From the NCBI GenBank assembly GCA_964545855.1, contig CAZJHD010000043.1, positions 1 to 36,974 of the forward strand: a DNA stretch of 36,974 nt, read 5' to 3'. Origin of the DNA: CAZJHD01 sp964545855. Lineage in GTDB: Bacteria > Planctomycetota > UBA1135 > JACQFD01. A model generated the notes under the pieces. It was given only the letters and a program-made list of their open reading frames with translations, did not search any database and had not been told where the DNA came from. How positions within the stretch are numbered: the first letter of the stretch is position 1; each line of letters begins with the position of its first letter. This document shows positions 33,964 through 36,974 of this stretch, one piece after another. The position numbers and the translations under genes are program-made.

Positions 33964-34516
33964 GCGGGCCCTTCTTCCCGCCGCGCTTGCGGAGCTCGGT
34001 CACGAGGTGGCCCGCCTCCGGCACGAGGATCCGCTCCAGGGCGAGCTTCACGGCGCCGCGCGAGCCCGGCGCGGCGAACACGCCCTTGCCGCGCGCCACG
34101 CCGCCGACGGCGCGCGAGAGGATCGTCGCGGTGCCGATCTCGGCGAGGCTGAGGGAGCGGAAGAGCTCGCCGAAGCCCGGGAGCTCCTTGTCGAGGATCT
34201 CTTCCACGGCCTCCGGCGTCGTGTCGCGCGGGGAGATGCCGGTGCCGCCCGTGAGGAAGACGACCTCGACGGCGCCGTCCTGCAGCGCGAGGGAGATCTC
34301 CTCGCGGATCGCGTGCGCGTCGTCGCGCACGATCGACTGGAGCGCCACGCGGTGTCCTGCCGCTTCGAGGATCGTCCGCGCGAGCTTCCCCGAGACGTCG
34401 TTCTCGGAGGTGCGCGTGTCGGAGACGGTGATCACCGCGAAGGAGACGACGCGTCCTCCGGAGGCCGGCGGCGCGGCGCCGGGGCCGTCGTGCTCGTGGC
34501 GGGGCTCGGCGGTCAT
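33956..34516 (-). CDS. moaB: MoaB/MogA-type molybdopterin protein
   Basis: The 186-residue protein belongs to the MoCF_biosynth fold, which binds molybdopterin. MogA adenylates molybdopterin and MoaB-type paralogues are related. Motifs are SFAVITVSDTR at the start of the fold, LTGGTGISPRD (88-98) and PGSRGAVKLALE. The N-terminal 20 residues are variable. Its ATG (34514-34516) overlaps the zincin stop as ATGA, and its stop overlaps the GTPase start. Molybdopterin made with it could serve MsrP elsewhere in the window, but no other Moco gene is adjacent. MogA versus MoaB cannot be decided by eye. Confidence 0.9.
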   Translation of the reverse strand: MTAEPRHEHDGPGAAPPASGGRVVSFAVITVSDTRTSENDVSGKLARTILEAAGHRVALQSIVRDDAHAIREEISLALQDGAVEVVFLTGGTGISPRDTTPEAVEEILDKELPGFGELFRSLSLAEIGTATILSRAVGGVARGKGVFAAPGSRGAVKLALERILVPEAGHLVTELRKRGGKKGPRA

Positions 34517-36885
34517 CGGGGGCGGCTCTCCGGCGCGGCGGGCGTCGTCGCGGCAGCCGGCGCAGGCGCGGCGGACGCCGCCGGCTCCGCGCTCCCCATG
34601 GGGATCGGGACGAGGCCGAAGAGGAGGAGCAGGAACTCCCCCTCGGGCACGTTCGCCCAGCCGACGATCGGCGTCGTCCACATGCCGTGCTCGCCGCGGC
34701 TCCATCCCATCGCGAGGAGGCCCGAGAGCAGCGACCACCTCCGCAGGTCGACGAGGAGGCCGTCGCCGCGCCGCACCTGCCGCGACTCGTAGCTCGCGAC
34801 GAGCTGGCCGAGCGAGTTCCAGCTCACGACCTCCTCGACGTCGCCGGGATGCGGTCCGCCGCCGGGGAGCTTGGCCGACGCCTCGGCCGCCGCGGCCGCT
34901 TCCGGCGACGACTCCGGCGGCGGGAGCTGGTAGCGCGCACCGAGGGGACCGTGGCGCGTCGAGCTGAAGGAGAAGCCGATCGGGAAGGGCCCCCACCACG
35001 TAGAGCGCTCGAAGGGTGTGCCGTCGGGCTCCGGCGCGTCGGTCCAGCTCCGGCCGAGGAGCCCCAGCAGCACCGACGTCTCGCCCTGCACGGGGTCGCC
35101 GTCGCGGACCGTGCCGTCGCGCTCGAAGGCGACCTCGCGCACCTCCTGCCAGTTCACGAGCCCCGTGCGCACGCGGCTGCCGCCGGGCGCCGACGACGCC
35201 GCCGGCGCGTCGACGATCGGGAGGATGGACCACGAGTGGCTCTCGTGGTCCTCGCCCCAGACGGCGGAGCCGACGCGAAGACGCTTCAGCTCCTGCCGAG
35301 GCGCCGTGCGCCACGAGAGGAGCCCCATCAGCGCCGAGATGCGCGTGCCGTCGGCGTTGCGGTCGACATCGAGGAGGAGGCCTCCCAGCAGCGAGAAGGA
35401 GCTCGCCTCGCCGTGCCGCTCGCTCGCGGCGGCGAGGCCGCCCAGGAGGTAGGCGCCGGAGCCGTCGTCGTAGTCGCGCGACGACAGGACGCCCGCGTCG
35501 AGGCCGCCCTGGGGCGCGCGCGGTCGGGCGGGCATCTCGATGCGGCTCGCATCGGCGAGACGCAGCGCCCAGTCGGCGTCCGCCTCCTCGGCGCCCGCGG
35601 GGATGCCGTCGACGACGAGCACGGTGCGGCCCGTGCGGCGAATCCGCGCGATGCGCCCGTCGGGGCGGTCCATGTCGTCGCGCCCGAACTGGACCATCCA
35701 GAAGGGAGTGACTCCGTGGCGCGCCGCGAGCCAGTCGTCGGCCGCGCGCGCGAACTCCTCGGCCTCTCTCTCGTCGTCCCACTCCGTGCGCCAGAGAAGG
35801 ACGTCGGCGCCGCCCACCTCGACGACGGCGTAGCGGTCGCCGCCCCAGCCGGCCGCCGCGGCGCGCGCGCGGCGGCGAGGCAGCCGCGTCTCGAGGAGCT
35901 GCCGGATCCCGAACTCGCCGAGCGTGTCCTCGTGGACGAGGGTGCCGCCCGTGAAGCCGATGCCCACGGTGACCGTCACGGGGTCGTCGCGGCGGTCGAC
36001 GAGCTTCGCCGGATGGAGGATCTGCTCCGTCGAGAGGGGCGGATCGACGAAGGCCTGGTCGACGGAGGCCGTCCCGCGCCGCTCGCGGAGCGCGCGCACG
36101 AAGGCGAGGCCGCGCGTGTAGGGGAAGACGATCCGCTCCCGCAGGTAGGACGGCGTCGTTCGCAGGATCGCGCGCGCGCGCTCGCCGCGGACGCGGGCCA
36201 TGAGGCCGATGTCGCTCTCGAGATCGTCGATCGTGCGCGCCGCCACGATTCCGCCGAGACCGCCCTGCGCGTCGTCGTAGCTCTCCGACAGGGCGAAATC
36301 GAGCTGCGTCACGACGGCGCTCCCTTCGATGAGCGCGAGCGTCGCGAGGGCGCGGTCGGTGTTCCCCTCGGCGGCGAGGCAGAGCGCCTGCAGCGACCAG
36401 CGCGAGTCGTCGAGACGATGCGCCACCTCGTGGGCGAGCGTGTTGTCGGTGCGCAGCCCTCCCTCGAGATCGTTCACGACGACGATCGCCTTCGTCTCCG
36501 CGTCGTAGGTGCCGGCGAAGCCGAGGTCGCCGACGGCGAAGAGCTGGCCGCGGATCGCGAGACCCTCCGGCAGGAGGCCGAGGGCTCGGTCGGCGCGGAT
36601 GCGCTTCGCGATGCCGGCCTCGTCGAGATTCGATTTCGCCTTCTCGCCGTACTGCTTCGCCAGATCCTCGCGGGCGGAGACCTCGACGGAGAGCGGACCA
36701 TCGAGCGGAATGCCGCGCATGCGCGCCACGCGCTCGGCGACCCAGCGCGCGCGTCCCTCGCTCATCTCGCCGCCGAGCCGGCGTCCCGCGTTGAGGCAGG
36801 AGGCGCTCGCGAGGAGCACGGCGGCCGGGAGGACGAGCAGGGCTCCTCGCCGGAGCGGATGGGACGCGCGCATCGGGGCGAGCAT
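34513..36885 (-). CDS. Lipoprotein-like HExxH zincin with LLGGLL-type repeats
   Basis: The 790-residue exported protein has a signal peptide followed by C30 in ASASC, an imperfect lipobox. The zincin site is HEVAH (152-156) in LAHEVAHRL, with E187 in LIEGSAVV as the likely third ligand. STEQILHPAKL (285-295) is a recurring feature of such metallopeptidases. The C-terminal half (about 478-760) has repeated LLGGL, LLGGLL, LMGLL, LLGLL and LLSGLL segments at about 480, 499, 519, 606 and 719, apparently beta-rich. No family is recognised for it. A second start ATG at 36871-36873 (M5) fits a TGCTATGCT box located just upstream. The first gene of the operon zincin-moaB-GTPase. Confidence 0.75.
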   Translation of the reverse strand: MLAPMRASHPLRRGALLVLPAAVLLASASCLNAGRRLGGEMSEGRARWVAERVARMRGIPLDGPLSVEVSAREDLAKQYGEKAKSNLDEAGIAKRIRADRALGLLPEGLAIRGQLFAVGDLGFAGTYDAETKAIVVVNDLEGGLRTDNTLAHEVAHRLDDSRWSLQALCLAAEGNTDRALATLALIEGSAVVTQLDFALSESYDDAQGGLGGIVAARTIDDLESDIGLMARVRGERARAILRTTPSYLRERIVFPYTRGLAFVRALRERRGTASVDQAFVDPPLSTEQILHPAKLVDRRDDPVTVTVGIGFTGGTLVHEDTLGEFGIRQLLETRLPRRRARAAAAGWGGDRYAVVEVGGADVLLWRTEWDDEREAEEFARAADDWLAARHGVTPFWMVQFGRDDMDRPDGRIARIRRTGRTVLVVDGIPAGAEEADADWALRLADASRIEMPARPRAPQGGLDAGVLSSRDYDDGSGAYLLGGLAAASERHGEASSFSLLGGLLLDVDRNADGTRISALMGLLSWRTAPRQELKRLRVGSAVWGEDHESHSWSILPIVDAPAASSAPGGSRVRTGLVNWQEVREVAFERDGTVRDGDPVQGETSVLLGLLGRSWTDAPEPDGTPFERSTWWGPFPIGFSFSSTRHGPLGARYQLPPPESSPEAAAAAEASAKLPGGGPHPGDVEEVVSWNSLGQLVASYESRQVRRGDGLLVDLRRWSLLSGLLAMGWSRGEHGMWTTPIVGWANVPEGEFLLLLFGLVPIPMGSAEPAASAAPAPAAATTPAAPESRPR

Positions 36886-36889
36886 AGCA
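36881..36889 (-). promoter_or_regulatory. Extended -10-like box TGCTATGCT
   Basis: On the minus strand TGCTATGCT lies just ahead of the zincin gene, with the extended TGN and a TATGCT -10. It overlaps the first ATG, and the second ATG (36871-36873) would follow by about 8 bases, giving a leaderless or short-leader start. No good -35 is seen 17 bases upstream. Confidence 0.3.
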
Positions 36890-36923
36890 GTCGGCTTCGA
36901 GGTCCTTCCGCGCGTCGGATCGT

Positions 36924-36974
36924 CCCGGGAATGGGGTCAGAGAGGTTGTGAGGAAATCGCCGCCGCTGGCCCGA
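36924..36974. repeat. Right copy of 51-base terminal inverted repeat
   Basis: This is the inverted partner of 14-64, with 50 of 51 matches, and it runs to the last base of the window. The repeat probably continues beyond it. CCCGGGAATGGGGTCAG (36924-36940) is the REP-like core shared with 2054-2069. Confidence 0.9.
36948..36974 (+). CDS. Possible 5' end of repeat-associated gene, cut by window edge
   Basis: GTG at 36948-36950 opens VRKSPPLAR to the end of the window, the same frame as the left-edge copy and also outward-facing. AGAGAGG (36939-36945) precedes it at two bases as a possible ribosome binding site. Nine codons are too short to show a family. It is an inferred member of a multicopy gene family. 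Confidence 0.25.

Noticed and set aside
14..36974. Terminal inverted repeats as ends of one large transposon or plasmid
   Set aside because: The interior is made of ordinary chromosomal genes (glyA, thrB, gluQ, pcm), and no transposase or replication gene is internal. A dispersed repeat at assembly breaks explains the symmetry better.
1..36974. CRISPR array, tRNA or rRNA genes
   Set aside because: No regularly spaced direct repeats and no cloverleaf or rRNA-like stretches were seen by eye; a dedicated scan was not possible.

Overview
The window is a high-GC bacterial chromosomal segment (two hand-counted 60-base samples gave 68% in glyA and 52% in a foreign-looking patch). It carries dense, short-spaced genes on both strands. 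Secreted and membrane proteins are common: Tat and Sec signals, matrixin with TIG domains, fungalysin, prolyl oligopeptidase, GH20, a lipoprotein-like zincin and two GT39-like membrane proteins. This suits a free-living Gram-negative-type heterotroph with a large genome, such as Planctomycetota, Myxococcota or Acidobacteriota. No rRNA or other taxonomic marker is present, so the phylum is open. The two ends are 50/51-identical inverted copies of one repeat, which suggests a contig that stopped at a multicopy element.

Layout. 1-2076: a slightly lower-GC block with two unknown minus-strand genes, bracketed by inverted copies of a 16-base repeat core. 2067-5649: APC-type permease (-), a YaaW-like protein (+) and glyA (+). 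5737-7053: ogt followed by a lower-GC HEPN-like gene (-). 7159-9786: a GT-C membrane protein and Tat-exported MsrP (+). 9797-13191: a two-gene minus operon of a small secreted protein and a matrixin-TIG protease. 13307-15154: a strange basic-tailed aminotransferase C-terminal domain (-) opposite homoserine kinase (+). 15174-20656: GH20 hexosaminidase, PtsI-like protein and a degenerate SGNH protein, all minus. 20741-25624: GluQRS (+), fungalysin (-), lipase-like hydrolase (-), Pcm (+). 25700-33011: plus-strand run of a GT39-like protein, an S9 peptidase, a thioredoxin-fold/HEAT protein and a D-threonine aldolase/D-serine dehydratase-type enzyme. 33025-36885: an overlapping minus operon of zincin, MoaB and a CobW-type GTPase.

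How the genes fit together. Several genes serve protein and DNA upkeep (Pcm, MsrP, Ogt, GluQRS) and amino-acid metabolism (GlyA, ThrB, D-amino-acid enzyme, permease). Another group serves extracellular polymer digestion (GH20, matrixin, fungalysin, S9, lipase). MoaB supplies molybdopterin chemistry that MsrP needs, although the two are far apart.

The most unusual points are these: a PtsI homologue whose PEP-site Cys and Mg-ligand Asp appear replaced, in a GH20 operon with no HPr; a histone-H1-like basic tail joined to an isolated HisC-type C-terminal domain; a CobW GTPase without the CxCC metal motif in a zincin-moaB operon; palindromic REP-like elements that supply the stop codons of two genes; and outward-facing truncated reading frames in the terminal repeats. 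No CRISPR array, tRNA, rRNA, prophage or recognisable complete defence island was seen.
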